Origin: Pseudomonas syringae pv. cilantro
GTDB taxonomy: Bacteria > Pseudomonadota > Gammaproteobacteria > Pseudomonadales > Pseudomonadaceae
Direction of reading: 5' to 3'
Length of the DNA: 47,108 nt
NCBI RefSeq assembly: GCF_001293775.1
Contig: NZ_LGLN01000006.1
Location: 21,960 to 69,067 of the forward strand
The stretch's first letter is position 1. The number at the start of each line of letters is the position of its first letter. A program made the translations under genes and the position numbers. The notes beneath the pieces are model-generated. The model was given only the letters and a program-made list of their open reading frames with translations, had not been told where the DNA came from and did no database searches. Shown in pieces: positions 9,345 through 19,319 of the stretch.

Positions 9345-12158
9345 TCAGACCAGGCGCGAAAGCATCTCCCGCGCTTCGGTCTTCTGACCGTCATCGCCCT
9401 CGGTGACCACTTCGTCGAGAATATCCCGCGCCCCGTCGGCATCGCCCATGTCAATGTAGGCGCGTGCCAGATCAAGCTTGGTCGCCGCCTCGTCAGTACC
9501 GGACATGAAATCGAAGTCGGGCTCGTCATCCAGTGCTGCTGCGTCCTCGGCAGTAAACCTTGGCTCATCGAGCGGCGGATGCTCAAGGTTTTGCGCAAGA
9601 CGGTCCAGCTCGGCATTGACGTCATCGATTTCGCTGGCGAACGCCTGACTTGCCTGATCGGTTTCAATCTCGTCAGCCAGCGACAGGTCGAAATCTTCCG
9701 GCAGTTCCAGATCGTCACTGACCGGCGGTGGCGTGGTCTTGCCCAGATCAAGCGAATCGTCGCCAAGGCCCAGCAAGAAGTCGTCTTCGTTCTTCAATGC
9801 CGGGTCTTCTTCGGAAAGATCCAGATCGAAGTCGGCCAGCTCTTCAGTCGATGCTGCGGCGCGGGCCTCTTCCTGCTGTTGCATGATCGACTCGAATGTC
9901 AGCGCTTCGTCGTCGGGCACAGCAGCTGCTTGCGGCGTGTCGGGTTTTGGCTCGTCGAGCGTCAGGTCATCAAGATCGTTCATGGTCGAGACTTCAGGCG
10001 TGGATGCTTCTTCGAACTCATCCAGGCTCAGGTCAAAATCATGATCGAACTCATCCGGCTCTGACGTCACGACCGGCTCTGGCGCAGGCACAGCGGCCTG
10101 TTCCGCAGGCTCGTCGGGATTATCGTTGTCCGCCAGCAACTCTTCGACGTATTTGGCATCAAGCTCGGCAGCCAACGCCGCAGCACTGGCCGCTGCAGCC
10201 GCAGCCGCGACGGCAGGCGCCGCCGATGGCGTCGAGACAGGTTCAGAAGCCAGTGGCGCCGCAGGCTTCGGGGTCGAGTGACGTTCTTCTAGCTGCTCGA
10301 CCTCAGCTTCAGGCTTTCCCGCAGCCACCAGCTTGCGCTCGTGAGCGGCGTAGGCTTTGTTATTGCCCTGTTCAGCGTAGATTTCCATCAGCTTGAGGCG
10401 AATGTCATCGCGCTTCGGATCTTCCTGCACCGCTTCCTCAAGCAACTCGACCGCCTGATTCATGCGCCCGTAAGCGATATGAATCTCGGCCTGCACCAGC
10501 GGATCAGCCTGACGCTCACGCGTCGCTGCTGCTGCGGCTGCCGCACCGGCAGCCCCCATGCGGACATTCGGCGGCGACACATCAAGCCCGTCGAAACTGG
10601 CCTGCGGCGTATCCAGATCCATATCGGAGACGAAATCGGACTCTTCAGCCAGCGCCCGCGCCATGCGCTTGTGTTTCTCGGCTTCGGCTTTTGCCGCGCG
10701 ACGACGGGCGAGAAACAACAGCAGCAAGGCCAGAATCAGCAACACTGCGCCACCGATGAGCCCCAGCAGAACCGGGTTATCGAGGATCTTCTGCAGCGAA
10801 TCATCTTCTTCAGGTACTGCAACCGGCTCGACGGCCAACGGCTGATCTGCCGCAGGCGTCGCAACCTGAGCGGCACCTGCCGGCAAGGCATCTTCGGGAG
10901 CGACCTCACCTGCCGGTTTGACCGGGGCGCCATTGGCATCGACCAGCGAAGCAGGTACCGCCGCGTTTGCTGGCGTCGTTGCGTCAGGCGTCGCAGCAGC
11001 AGGCGGCACGGCTACACCAGCGGCCTGCATTTGGGCCAACTGACCGTTTTTCAGCTCGATCAACCGCTGCAACTTGTCGAGCTGGCTTTGCAGGTCGTTC
11101 ATGCGGCTTTTCAGCTCGGCATTGTCACGACGCGTGGTATCGAGTGCTTCCTGAGCGACAGCCAGCTTGTTACCGAGATCGCTGTCACCCGCCGCACCTT
11201 TGGCTGCGGGTTTACCGCTGGCCGACACCAGACTGAGGTTGTCCGGGGTTTCGACCCGTGACGGCGCTGCACCTGCACGATCACGGCGGGTCGCGTCGAC
11301 TTGCCGTGTGCCGGTCGCGGGCGAACGACGGCCGCCGCGCCACTCGGTGTACTGGCGGGAAACTTCGGTAACTGCCTGCGGTTGCGGCAATGCAGTGGTC
11401 TGCTGAGGCGTCGGCAAGCGCAGCACCTGGCCTTTCTTCAGACGGTTGATGTTGCCGCCGATAAATGCATCCGGGTTCAGCGCCTGAATCGCCAGCATGG
11501 TTTGCTGGACTGTTCCGGCAGTACGCACCTTCGCGGCAATTTCCCACAAGGTGTCGTTATTGGCAGTGACGTATTGCGCCGGTTTATCTGCGGTGGGCGG
11601 CGGCAGTGCGGTTGCGCCTGAAGGCGCTGCCGGAGCAGGTGCTTCAGGTGCTGCAGCCTCGACCGGTGGCGCTACCGCTGCCAATTGGGCAGGTGCTGCG
11701 GGAGCGGCAGCGGGCGCAGGAGCAGGTGCCGCCGCAGCGGCGGCCGCCTCTGGCGAAAACTTCGGCGGATCGAGCAACAGGCTGTACTCACGCAGCAAGC
11801 GCCCATTCGGCCACAGCACCTGAACCAGAAACTTAACGTAGGGCTCGCGCACCGGCTTGCTGGAGGTGATCCGCAAGACACTCTTGCCGCTGGCGTTGAT
11901 CACCGGGGTAAACGTGAGGTCGTTGAGAAATGCCTGACGCGTGACACCCGCCTGAGCGAAGTCGGCTGTAGTTGCCAGGCTGGGCACGACTTGCGTCGCG
12001 TTGAGCCCCTGCGCTTCGGTCAACTCGATTTCCGCTACCAATGGCTGATTCAGGGTCGACTTGACCGACAATTCCCCGAGCCCCAGCGCCTGCGCCATAC
12101 CCGATGACAGCGCTGAAGCCGCAGCGATTGCTAATACCAGTTTACGAACCTGAACCAT
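9345..12158 (-). CDS. fimV: FimV/HubP-family polar landmark protein
   Basis: 937 residues. An N-terminal signal sequence (KLVLAIAAASALSSGMAQA) leads into the FimV N-domain (LGELSVKSTLNQPLVAEI). A LysM peptidoglycan-binding domain is at about 195-250 (YVTANNDTLWEIA), followed by a coiled coil near 330-380. One membrane segment (VLLGLIGGAVLLILALLLLFLA, about 463-484) precedes a long acidic cytoplasmic region with TPR-like repeats. The C-terminal FimV motif (TKLDLARAYIDMGD...AREML) closes the protein. In P. aeruginosa it organises type IV pilus assembly, twitching and polar cAMP signalling. The Ala/Pro-rich linkers are low-complexity. Confidence 0.95.
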   Translation of the reverse strand: MVQVRKLVLAIAAASALSSGMAQALGLGELSVKSTLNQPLVAEIELTEAQGLNATQVVPSLATTADFAQAGVTRQAFLNDLTFTPVINASGKSVLRITSSKPVREPYVKFLVQVLWPNGRLLREYSLLLDPPKFSPEAAAAAAAPAPAPAAAPAAPAQLAAVAPPVEAAAPEAPAPAAPSGATALPPPTADKPAQYVTANNDTLWEIAAKVRTAGTVQQTMLAIQALNPDAFIGGNINRLKKGQVLRLPTPQQTTALPQPQAVTEVSRQYTEWRGGRRSPATGTRQVDATRRDRAGAAPSRVETPDNLSLVSASGKPAAKGAAGDSDLGNKLAVAQEALDTTRRDNAELKSRMNDLQSQLDKLQRLIELKNGQLAQMQAAGVAVPPAAATPDATTPANAAVPASLVDANGAPVKPAGEVAPEDALPAGAAQVATPAADQPLAVEPVAVPEEDDSLQKILDNPVLLGLIGGAVLLILALLLLFLARRRAAKAEAEKHKRMARALAEESDFVSDMDLDTPQASFDGLDVSPPNVRMGAAGAAAAAAATRERQADPLVQAEIHIAYGRMNQAVELLEEAVQEDPKRDDIRLKLMEIYAEQGNNKAYAAHERKLVAAGKPEAEVEQLEERHSTPKPAAPLASEPVSTPSAAPAVAAAAAAASAAALAAELDAKYVEELLADNDNPDEPAEQAAVPAPEPVVTSEPDEFDHDFDLSLDEFEEASTPEVSTMNDLDDLTLDEPKPDTPQAAAVPDDEALTFESIMQQQEEARAAASTEELADFDLDLSEEDPALKNEDDFLLGLGDDSLDLGKTTPPPVSDDLELPEDFDLSLADEIETDQASQAFASEIDDVNAELDRLAQNLEHPPLDEPRFTAEDAAALDDEPDFDFMSGTDEAATKLDLARAYIDMGDADGARDILDEVVTEGDDGQKTEAREMLSRLV

Positions 12159-12267
12159 AGCCCATCCCTTGTTTAAAGATTCCCCGACATCCGGGGAGGT
12201 AGTCCTGCATTTGGGTGTAAGGCGTGTCGCCGCTAAAACAATTGTTCAAATTATTGCCAAGTATCTT

Positions 12268-13281
12268 TTACACATAGCCTTTTATCAACAATTCGCCAAC
12301 CTGCACAGCATTGAGCGCCGCGCCTTTGCGCACATTGTCTGACGTCAGCCACAGATTGAGTTGCTCGGGGTCATCGATTCCGCCCCGGACACGACCGACA
12401 TACACCACATCCTGGCCTACCGCATCGCCAACCGGCGTCGGGTAATCGCCCGCATCGACCAGCTCCAGACCGGGTGCTGCCTCGAGCGCGGCATTGACTG
12501 CAGCCAGATCGACCGGCCCCGTGGTGCGCAACGCAACGGTGAAACTGTCGCCGAAGAACACCGGCACTTGAATGCAGGTAGCGGAAACCTTGAGCGATGG
12601 CTGTCCCATCAATTCGCGCAGCTCATCCACCAGGCGTCGTTCCAGCGGCAAGTGACCGGAATCGTCGGGCGTACCGACCTGAGCCAGCACGTTAAAGGCC
12701 ATCTGACGATCGAAGAAACGGGTTTCCAGCGGGCGTACGTTGAGCAGTTCAGTGGTCTGCCGCGCCAGCTCGCTCACCCCCTCGCGCCCCAATGCCGATA
12801 CAGCCAGACACGCCGTGACCGATACACTGTGCAGGTCGAGCATGGCGCGCAACGGGGCCAGCGCCAGGGCGACCGCAGTAGCCGCCGCGCTGGGGCTGGC
12901 GACCAGATGCGCACCAGCGCCGCTTGCGCTCAACAACGCTGCGTTGATCTCCGGCACGATATTGGCCGCTTGCCCGGCCGGGAACGCGCCTGCCAGGTCG
13001 ACGACCGAACAGCCCGCCGCCACGGCTTTTTCTGCATAACTGCGGCTGATCGCCGGGCCGGCGGCAAAAAATGCCAGGCGGACTTTACTGAAATCGAACT
13101 CGTCGACTTCACGCACGCGTACATTCTTGCCCCGGAACGGCACGGAGTGACCGGCGGACTCGATGCTCGCCAGCAGGTGCAGATTGCCGACAGGAAAATC
13201 GCGCTCCTCCAGAACCTGGACAAGGGTTTCGCCGACAGTTCCGGTTGCGCCGACTACGGCGATATCAAAGGACTGGCTCAT
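12268..13281 (-). CDS. Aspartate-semialdehyde-dehydrogenase-like protein (USG-1 type), probably inactive
   Basis: 337 residues with the dehydrogenase fold: the NADP motif VGATGTVGETL near 10-20 and the C-terminal LWLTSDNVRKGAALNAVQ. The catalytic positions are lost. The segment that normally reads NC(S/T) is SPSAAAT, the QAVSG segment is LAVSALG, and the RxxxxxGHS segment is QVPVFFGDS, so Cys, Gln, Arg and His are all replaced. It is therefore likely a non-catalytic paralogue like USG-1, located next to fimV as in P. aeruginosa. The true asd gene must be elsewhere. Function is unknown. Confidence 0.85.
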   Translation of the reverse strand: MSQSFDIAVVGATGTVGETLVQVLEERDFPVGNLHLLASIESAGHSVPFRGKNVRVREVDEFDFSKVRLAFFAAGPAISRSYAEKAVAAGCSVVDLAGAFPAGQAANIVPEINAALLSASGAGAHLVASPSAAATAVALALAPLRAMLDLHSVSVTACLAVSALGREGVSELARQTTELLNVRPLETRFFDRQMAFNVLAQVGTPDDSGHLPLERRLVDELRELMGQPSLKVSATCIQVPVFFGDSFTVALRTTGPVDLAAVNAALEAAPGLELVDAGDYPTPVGDAVGQDVVYVGRVRGGIDDPEQLNLWLTSDNVRKGAALNAVQVGELLIKGYV

Positions 13282-13366
13282 GCAAAAACCTCAGGAAAAT
13301 CAGGGAGCGGCACTTTAACCGCGGCAGTGCCCGCAGGCAATTCAAGCGCGCCAACCACGGGGCATT

Positions 13367-13927
13367 TCAAGGCTCCAGACCGATCTTGAAAAACATTCCG
13401 TGACTCCAGACGCCCAACCAGCGCTGCCCGTCGATCTCGCGGGCCATCGCGAGTTCGACCAGTTGATAGAACACGTTGCGGTGGATCAACGCTTCAAGAT
13501 TGTTGCGCACCAGAACGTAAGGCGCAGGCTCCTGAGTCTCAGGGTCCGTCACGACCCGCAGCGGATGCTGCGGCCCGGCTTCGGTTTGATCCTCGACGTT
13601 GGTCAGGAAACGCAGTACCTGTCCCTCGCCCTCGCCCTGCACATCGAGACTGACCGCCACGAACGGCGCGTCATCCACCTTGATGCCGACCTTTTCGACC
13701 GGCGTGATCAGAAAGTAATCGTCACCATCGCGCCGCATGATGGTAGAGAACAGCCGCACCATCGGCTTGCGCCCGATCGGCGTGCCCTGGTAATACCAGG
13801 TGCCGTCGCGGGCGATACGCATATCGATATCGCCACAGAAATCCGGATTCCACAGATGAACAGGCGGCAACCCCTTGGTTTTGGGAATCTGCGCAAAAAG
13901 ATCGCCCGCCTTGCTTGAATCAGTCAC
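13367..13927 (-). CDS. DUF1285-family protein
   Basis: 186 residues, soluble, with no signal peptide. The family hallmarks seen are [39 protein letters not shown] and the tail YQLVELAM...[11 protein letters not shown]. The GTG start is supported by AGGAG 6 nt upstream. Structures of the family show two beta domains, but no biochemical role is established. It begins a block whose counterparts in P. aeruginosa lie in the PA295x region (from memory). Confidence 0.85.
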   Translation of the reverse strand: MTDSSKAGDLFAQIPKTKGLPPVHLWNPDFCGDIDMRIARDGTWYYQGTPIGRKPMVRLFSTIMRRDGDDYFLITPVEKVGIKVDDAPFVAVSLDVQGEGEGQVLRFLTNVEDQTEAGPQHPLRVVTDPETQEPAPYVLVRNNLEALIHRNVFYQLVELAMAREIDGQRWLGVWSHGMFFKIGLEP

Positions 13928-13969
13928 TCCACTCTCCTGAGATTTCTCAAGGCTCGACGCCAGATGTTT

Positions 13970-14572
13970 CTAGCGCTCGACCCCCAGTAGAGTACGAGCG
14001 TAGTCTTCAAGAGGCGGACCTAGCAAATCTTCGGGGTTGGTATCGTAAAGCGTCAGCAATCCGCCACGGCTGCGAATGCGGGCGCTGTCGATGAGGTAGC
14101 GCGTGCTGGTCTCGATCAACATCAGTTGAATCACACCACTGTCGACGCCCAGGCGATCAACCGCTTCCTGATCGGACCATTGATCCCAGTTGCTGATCCG
14201 GTCATCGGCCCGGGCAAAACGGGTGTAAAGCAGATAATGCGCGCCAGCGCTGCGCGCCTCGGTCATTGCGTCATCCAGCCCCATCGGCGCTGGCGCACGG
14301 CGGACCATCGGGAAGTACTCGACGAAGCCTTTGAAGGCTTCTTCGGCAACGACGTTGGGACGCGGGTAGGCTTTGCCGGGAGGTACGAAAGCGCCTTGGG
14401 CGATGTAAATGAATGAGTCAGGCTGTACACGCCAATTGGCGGTACGACGGGTGCTGCTATGGTCGAGCAGACCTGCATCGCTGAATTGCTCGCGAACGCC
14501 TTCACCCATATCACTGACTTTCATGCAGCCATTCAGCGCCAACAGCGCGAGCAGCAGAACCAGGCTACGCAT
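13970..14572 (-). CDS. DUF4823 lipoprotein
   Basis: 200 residues starting MRSLVLLLALLALNGC. This is a lipoprotein signal with a lipobox ending at Cys16, so the mature protein should be envelope-anchored. The ATG at 14572 is preceded by GGGAGGGG, which fixes it over an upstream in-frame start. The body carries the family segments YLLYTRFARADDRISNW and IQLMLIETSTRYLIDSARIRSRGG. Function unknown. Confidence 0.82.
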   Translation of the reverse strand: MRSLVLLLALLALNGCMKVSDMGEGVREQFSDAGLLDHSSTRRTANWRVQPDSFIYIAQGAFVPPGKAYPRPNVVAEEAFKGFVEYFPMVRRAPAPMGLDDAMTEARSAGAHYLLYTRFARADDRISNWDQWSDQEAVDRLGVDSGVIQLMLIETSTRYLIDSARIRSRGGLLTLYDTNPEDLLGPPLEDYARTLLGVER

Positions 14573-14695
14573 TATCCCCTCCCAGATGCCGGTGACGGAA
14601 AACCGGCGAATGGTCGTCGGATGCAGCTTCCGCGCCATCTCCGGCGCGGCGGCAGCAAAAGCCTCGAGCCAAAAGCTAAAGGCCGGCCTGGTGGG

Positions 14696-15358
14696 TTACG
14701 TGCCGGCGGGATCAGGCTTGATTTCGACAGGGGTCTCACTGTCGCGCTTGCGCTTGTTGCCCATACGCACGCCGATGTCCATGAGGAAGTTGAAGAAACC
14801 TTCCTGATCTTCCAGCACATTGCTCCAGAACGGCGAGTGGTAGAGCGCGACCGCGCCGTGCACCAGCGCCCAGGCTGCGCAGTAGTGGTAATAAGGCGGG
14901 ACATCTTCGAGTTTGCCTTCGGTGATGCGCCCCTTGATCAGCAAGGTGAGGTGTTCGAAGTTGGATGCGCGGATCTTGTGCAGCTCCTCGACCAGCTCGG
15001 GCACCTGATTACCCTTGACCACCTTCTCTTCCAGGCGGTCGAACAAGCGGTAGCGCTGCGGATCACGCATGCGGAACTCGAAGTAGGCACGCGACAGCGC
15101 CTCTTTGTCCTTGTCGACATCGGCAGAGTGCAGCAGCTCGTTCAAATCCCGCTCGTAGTCGAGCATCAGGCGCAGGTAGATTTCCGCCTTGGACTTGAAG
15201 TGCTTGTAAATAGTGCCTTTGCCAATGCCGACGGCGTCCGCGATCATCTCGACGGTGACGCTGTCTTCGCCTTGCTCCAGGAACAGCTTTAGCGCGGTGT
15301 CGAGAATTTCCTGCTCACGGCGGCGAAATTCACGGACCTTACGAGGTTCTTTCTGCAT
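14696..15358 (-). CDS. TetR/AcrR-family transcriptional regulator
   Basis: 220 residues. The N-terminal helix-turn-helix is textbook TetR: EILDTALKLFLEQGEDSV, then VEMIADAVGIGKGTIYKHF (about residues 18-57). The C-terminal ligand domain has no clear signature. The ATG at 15358 (MQKEPRKVREF) is chosen because the upstream extension is not protein-like. It lies 76 nt downstream of the broken LysE gene on the same strand; a regulatory link between them is possible but not shown. Confidence 0.9.
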   Translation of the reverse strand: MQKEPRKVREFRRREQEILDTALKLFLEQGEDSVTVEMIADAVGIGKGTIYKHFKSKAEIYLRLMLDYERDLNELLHSADVDKDKEALSRAYFEFRMRDPQRYRLFDRLEEKVVKGNQVPELVEELHKIRASNFEHLTLLIKGRITEGKLEDVPPYYHYCAAWALVHGAVALYHSPFWSNVLEDQEGFFNFLMDIGVRMGNKRKRDSETPVEIKPDPAGT

Positions 15359-15434
15359 GAGAAGGTCTGTCAGAGATCGAAATCGAAGCGGGCTATTATG
15401 CCCATTCGGCGCTAAATTGCACGGCTCATCAGAA

Positions 15435-16084
15435 TTAGTCGACCTGCACCGGAACGGCAGCGACAAACTCCATGTATCCGCTGATCACCACATACAGCGT
15501 GAAATACGCGAATATCAGCGCTGACGCGATGTAGGACCAGCGCAATATCCGCTCGCCCATGAAGCGCCCACCTTGGTGGGCCAGTGCACAGATGGAGATC
15601 GACCAGACAACGCCTGCACGAGGAAGCCCGCCAGAAAGGTCGATGCAGTGGCCAGATCCGAGCCTTGCCGGGCAATCAGCGCACCGCCGACTGCGGCGAA
15701 CCAGAGAATGGCGCTGGGCGAGGACATCGCCAGAAAGATACCGCGCAGAAACAGCTTCGGCGCCGACTCGCCCGATTGAGCATCCTGACCGGCAATGCCG
15801 GTGCTGACGGTGGTCGCACTCATCACCATCTTGAAGCAAAAGTACGCCAGCACCGCCGTGCCACCCAGCCAGAGCACAAAGCGAACCGTTTCATACTGAA
15901 GTAGCACGGCCATGCCGAGCATTGCCAGAATCGCGTAGGCCAGATCACCGACGCAGGTTCCGAGCCCCAGCCACAGGCCTTTGGAGAACCCGCGCTGCAT
16001 GGACAGCGTGATCATCGCGATATTGGCCAGACCGATATCCAGACACAACGACAGACTCAGCAAAAAACCGTTGGAAAATTCCAC
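15435..16084 (-). pseudogene. LysE/RhtB-family exporter, frameshifted
   Basis: The first frame, from a GTG at 16084 preceded by GAGG, encodes a LysE-type multi-helix exporter (LSLCLDIGLANIAMITLSM...GLGTCVGDLAYAILA) as far as FLAGFLV. Near 15613-15623 the reading continues one frame over (AGVVWSISICALAHQGGRFMGERILRW) to the stop at 15435. Together the two parts make one family-length protein of about 215 residues. One base appears to be missing in a CTCGTGCAGG context. It is either a real inactivating mutation or a sequencing error; without the shift it would be a normal amino-acid or metabolite exporter. Confidence 0.85.
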
Positions 16085-16276
16085 CCGCAACCTCGACCCG
16101 ATTCAAATGACCGTCGCACATCTGAAATGGCTATGCGCCCGGAATCCTTGATGTTTTTACCATCGCGCAGCGTTGCCCTCGCTTTCATCAGCTTATAGAG
16201 GACTCAAGAAGCGTTTTAGTATTCCAAAACTGTTTAAAAAACGAACAGAAGACACTGGACGAGACGCCATCCTGGG

Positions 16277-16286
16277 CAATACTTAA
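16277..16286 (+). promoter_or_regulatory. Sigma-S-type -10 element of the RgsA-like sRNA
   Basis: CAATACTTAA differs by one base from the extended sigma-S -10 pattern CTAYRCTTAA and ends about 5 nt before the expected RNA start. RgsA is described as RpoS-dependent in Pseudomonas, which agrees. Confidence 0.65.
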
Positions 16287-16290
16287 GGCG

Positions 16291-16407
16291 CTGGTGCCTC
16301 ATTCCCCCAAATGACGCGCCCGTAAGGGTACCAACGGATGGAGTGCCTTTGTTTTACTCCTAATGGTCTTAACCCGGCTTCACCCCCCCAGAATCCGGGT
16401 TTTTTTT
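16291..16407 (+). ncRNA. rgsA: RgsA-like small regulatory RNA
   Basis: A non-coding stretch of about 117 nt between the LysE gene and tatD, the same place where P. aeruginosa carries RgsA (PA2958.1, also called P16). It starts just after a sigma-S-like -10 box and ends in a strong intrinsic terminator (stem AACCCGG/CCGGGTT, 16371-16401, then T8). It contains an unstructured-looking CU/U-rich middle (TTTGTTTTACTCC) suited to Hfq or target pairing. It is transcribed opposite to both neighbours. Identity is by recall of location and features, not by alignment; exact ends are estimates. Confidence 0.75.
16371..16407 (+). terminator. Rho-independent terminator of the RgsA-like sRNA
   Basis: AACCCGG (16371-16377) pairs with CCGGGTT (16395-16401) around a C-rich loop, followed by an uninterrupted run of T to 16407. 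Confidence 0.85.
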
Positions 16408-16430
16408 GCCTGTGATTTGACGGTTGCGGC

Positions 16431-16485
16431 CTAGGGTCTGTTCCCGTTTCATCGCGAGCCGCGATGAAACGGGAACAGACCCTAG
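16431..16485. repeat. Perfect 26-bp inverted repeat overlapping the tatD stop codon
   Basis: The arms 16431-16456 and 16460-16485 are exact reverse complements separated by 3 nt. The outer ends read CTAGGGTCTG / CAGACCCTAG. The last bases of tatD, including its TAG at 16482-16484, are part of the right arm. There is no T tract, so it is not a canonical terminator. The length and perfection suggest a small palindromic insertion or a very stable 3' mRNA hairpin. Confidence 0.9.
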
Positions 16486-17267
16486 TGCTTCAAATGGGCG
16501 AGCGGAAACAAACGGGCAAAGTTGGCGGTAGTCTGCTCTGCGAATCGCTCGTAAGACTCGCCGCGCAACATCGCCAGAAACTCGGCCACCTCGCGCACAT
16601 ACTGCGGCAGATTCGGTTTGCCTCGATAAGGAATGGGCGCGAGATACGGCGAGTCGGTTTCGACCAACAGGCGGTCGGCAGGTACCTGCCGGGCCACGTC
16701 ACGCAAGGCGTCGGCGTTGCGGAAGGTCACGATGCCGGACAACGAGATGTAGTAGCCCATGTCCAGCGCTGCCTTGGCCATGTCCCAGTCTTCGGTGAAA
16801 CAATGCAGCACGCCTGCGCGGGGCAAGGCTGCTTCACGCAAAAGGCTCAGAGTATCGGCGCGCGCGCCCCGGGTGTGGATGATCACCGGCTTTTCGGTGA
16901 TTCTGGCGGCCTCCAGATGCACCCGGAACGACGCCTGCTGCAATTCGGCCGCTTCTGGCTCATAGTGGTAATCCAGACCGGTCTCGCCAATCGCCACCAC
17001 ACGCGGGTGATCCAGTTCCTTGAGCAACCAGTCCAGCGGCGGCATCTCGCCGGGTTTGACGTCAAGCGGATGAATGCCTACCGAGCAATCGACGTCAGCA
17101 TAGCGCTCAGCGACTGCCTTGACTGCGCCCGCATTGTCGGCGCTGACGCCGATGCACAGAAAATGCCCGACGCCCCGGCCCCGCGCGGCTTCAAGCGCTG
17201 CGTCCAGAGAGCCATCGTGCTGGGTAAGGTCAAGACGATCAAGGTGGCAGTGGGAATCTACAAGCAT
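16482..17267 (-). CDS. tatD: TatD-family metal-dependent deoxyribonuclease
   Basis: 261 residues from the ATG at 17267; a GTG three codons upstream is an alternative. The metal-site motif DSHCHLD is at the N terminus, then IGETGLDYHY, VIIHTRGA, VLHCFTEDW and the C-terminal LLVETDSPYLAP. TatD/YcfH proteins are TIM-barrel 3'-5' DNases. The position just after pilZ and holB matches other proteobacteria (ycfH next to holB in E. coli). The 3' end lies inside the palindrome. Confidence 0.93.
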   Translation of the reverse strand: MLVDSHCHLDRLDLTQHDGSLDAALEAARGRGVGHFLCIGVSADNAGAVKAVAERYADVDCSVGIHPLDVKPGEMPPLDWLLKELDHPRVVAIGETGLDYHYEPEAAELQQASFRVHLEAARITEKPVIIHTRGARADTLSLLREAALPRAGVLHCFTEDWDMAKAALDMGYYISLSGIVTFRNADALRDVARQVPADRLLVETDSPYLAPIPYRGKPNLPQYVREVAEFLAMLRGESYERFAEQTTANFARLFPLAHLKH

Positions 17268-17281
17268 GGGCAACACTACAA

Positions 17282-17638
17282 CTACATCGTATGGGTGGGA
17301 CGATCGGACTTGAGAGCGCCGACCAGGTGGGTTTCGATCAGGTTGCGTGCGGTGTTGTCGCCGTCATTGAATTGCACACCGACACCGGCAGTCCGGTTGC
17401 CCTGTGCGCCCTTCGGCGTGATCCAGGTCACGCGACCAGCGACGGGAACCTTCTCGGGTTCGTCCATCAGATTGAGCAGCATGAACACCTCATCGCCCAG
17501 CTTGTAGCTTTTGCTGGTGGGAATGAACAGCCCGCCGTTTCTGATGAATGGCATATAGGCCGCGTATAGCACAGACTTGTCCTTGATAGTCAGGGACAAG
17601 ATGCCATTACGTGGACCTGGGTTCAACGGCTCACTCAT
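17282..17638 (-). CDS. pilZ: PilZ type IV pilus protein
   Basis: 118 residues, nearly identical by memory to P. aeruginosa PilZ (PA2960), which is needed for pilus assembly and twitching with PilB and FimX. It has the PilZ beta-barrel core (GILSLTIKDKSVLYAAYMPF, VFMLLNLMDEP, GVGVQFND) but lacks the RxxxR and (D/N)xSxxG motifs that bind cyclic di-GMP. It therefore belongs to the non-binding founding subgroup. The ATG at 17638 has GAGG about 7 nt upstream. Confidence 0.96.
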   Translation of the reverse strand: MSEPLNPGPRNGILSLTIKDKSVLYAAYMPFIRNGGLFIPTSKSYKLGDEVFMLLNLMDEPEKVPVAGRVTWITPKGAQGNRTAGVGVQFNDGDNTARNLIETHLVGALKSDRPTHTM

Positions 17639-17688
17639 CACAACACCTCAGCGTTTCCGAATAATGCACAGTCGGGTTAAAACGGAGT

Positions 17689-19309
<1,621 letters not shown>

Positions 19310-19319
19310 TTAATCGTCA

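Noticed and set aside
15435..15839. Separate small membrane protein gene downstream of a shorter LysE gene
   Set aside because: Its second half continues the LysE family sequence exactly where the first frame loses it, so one frameshifted gene is the simpler reading.
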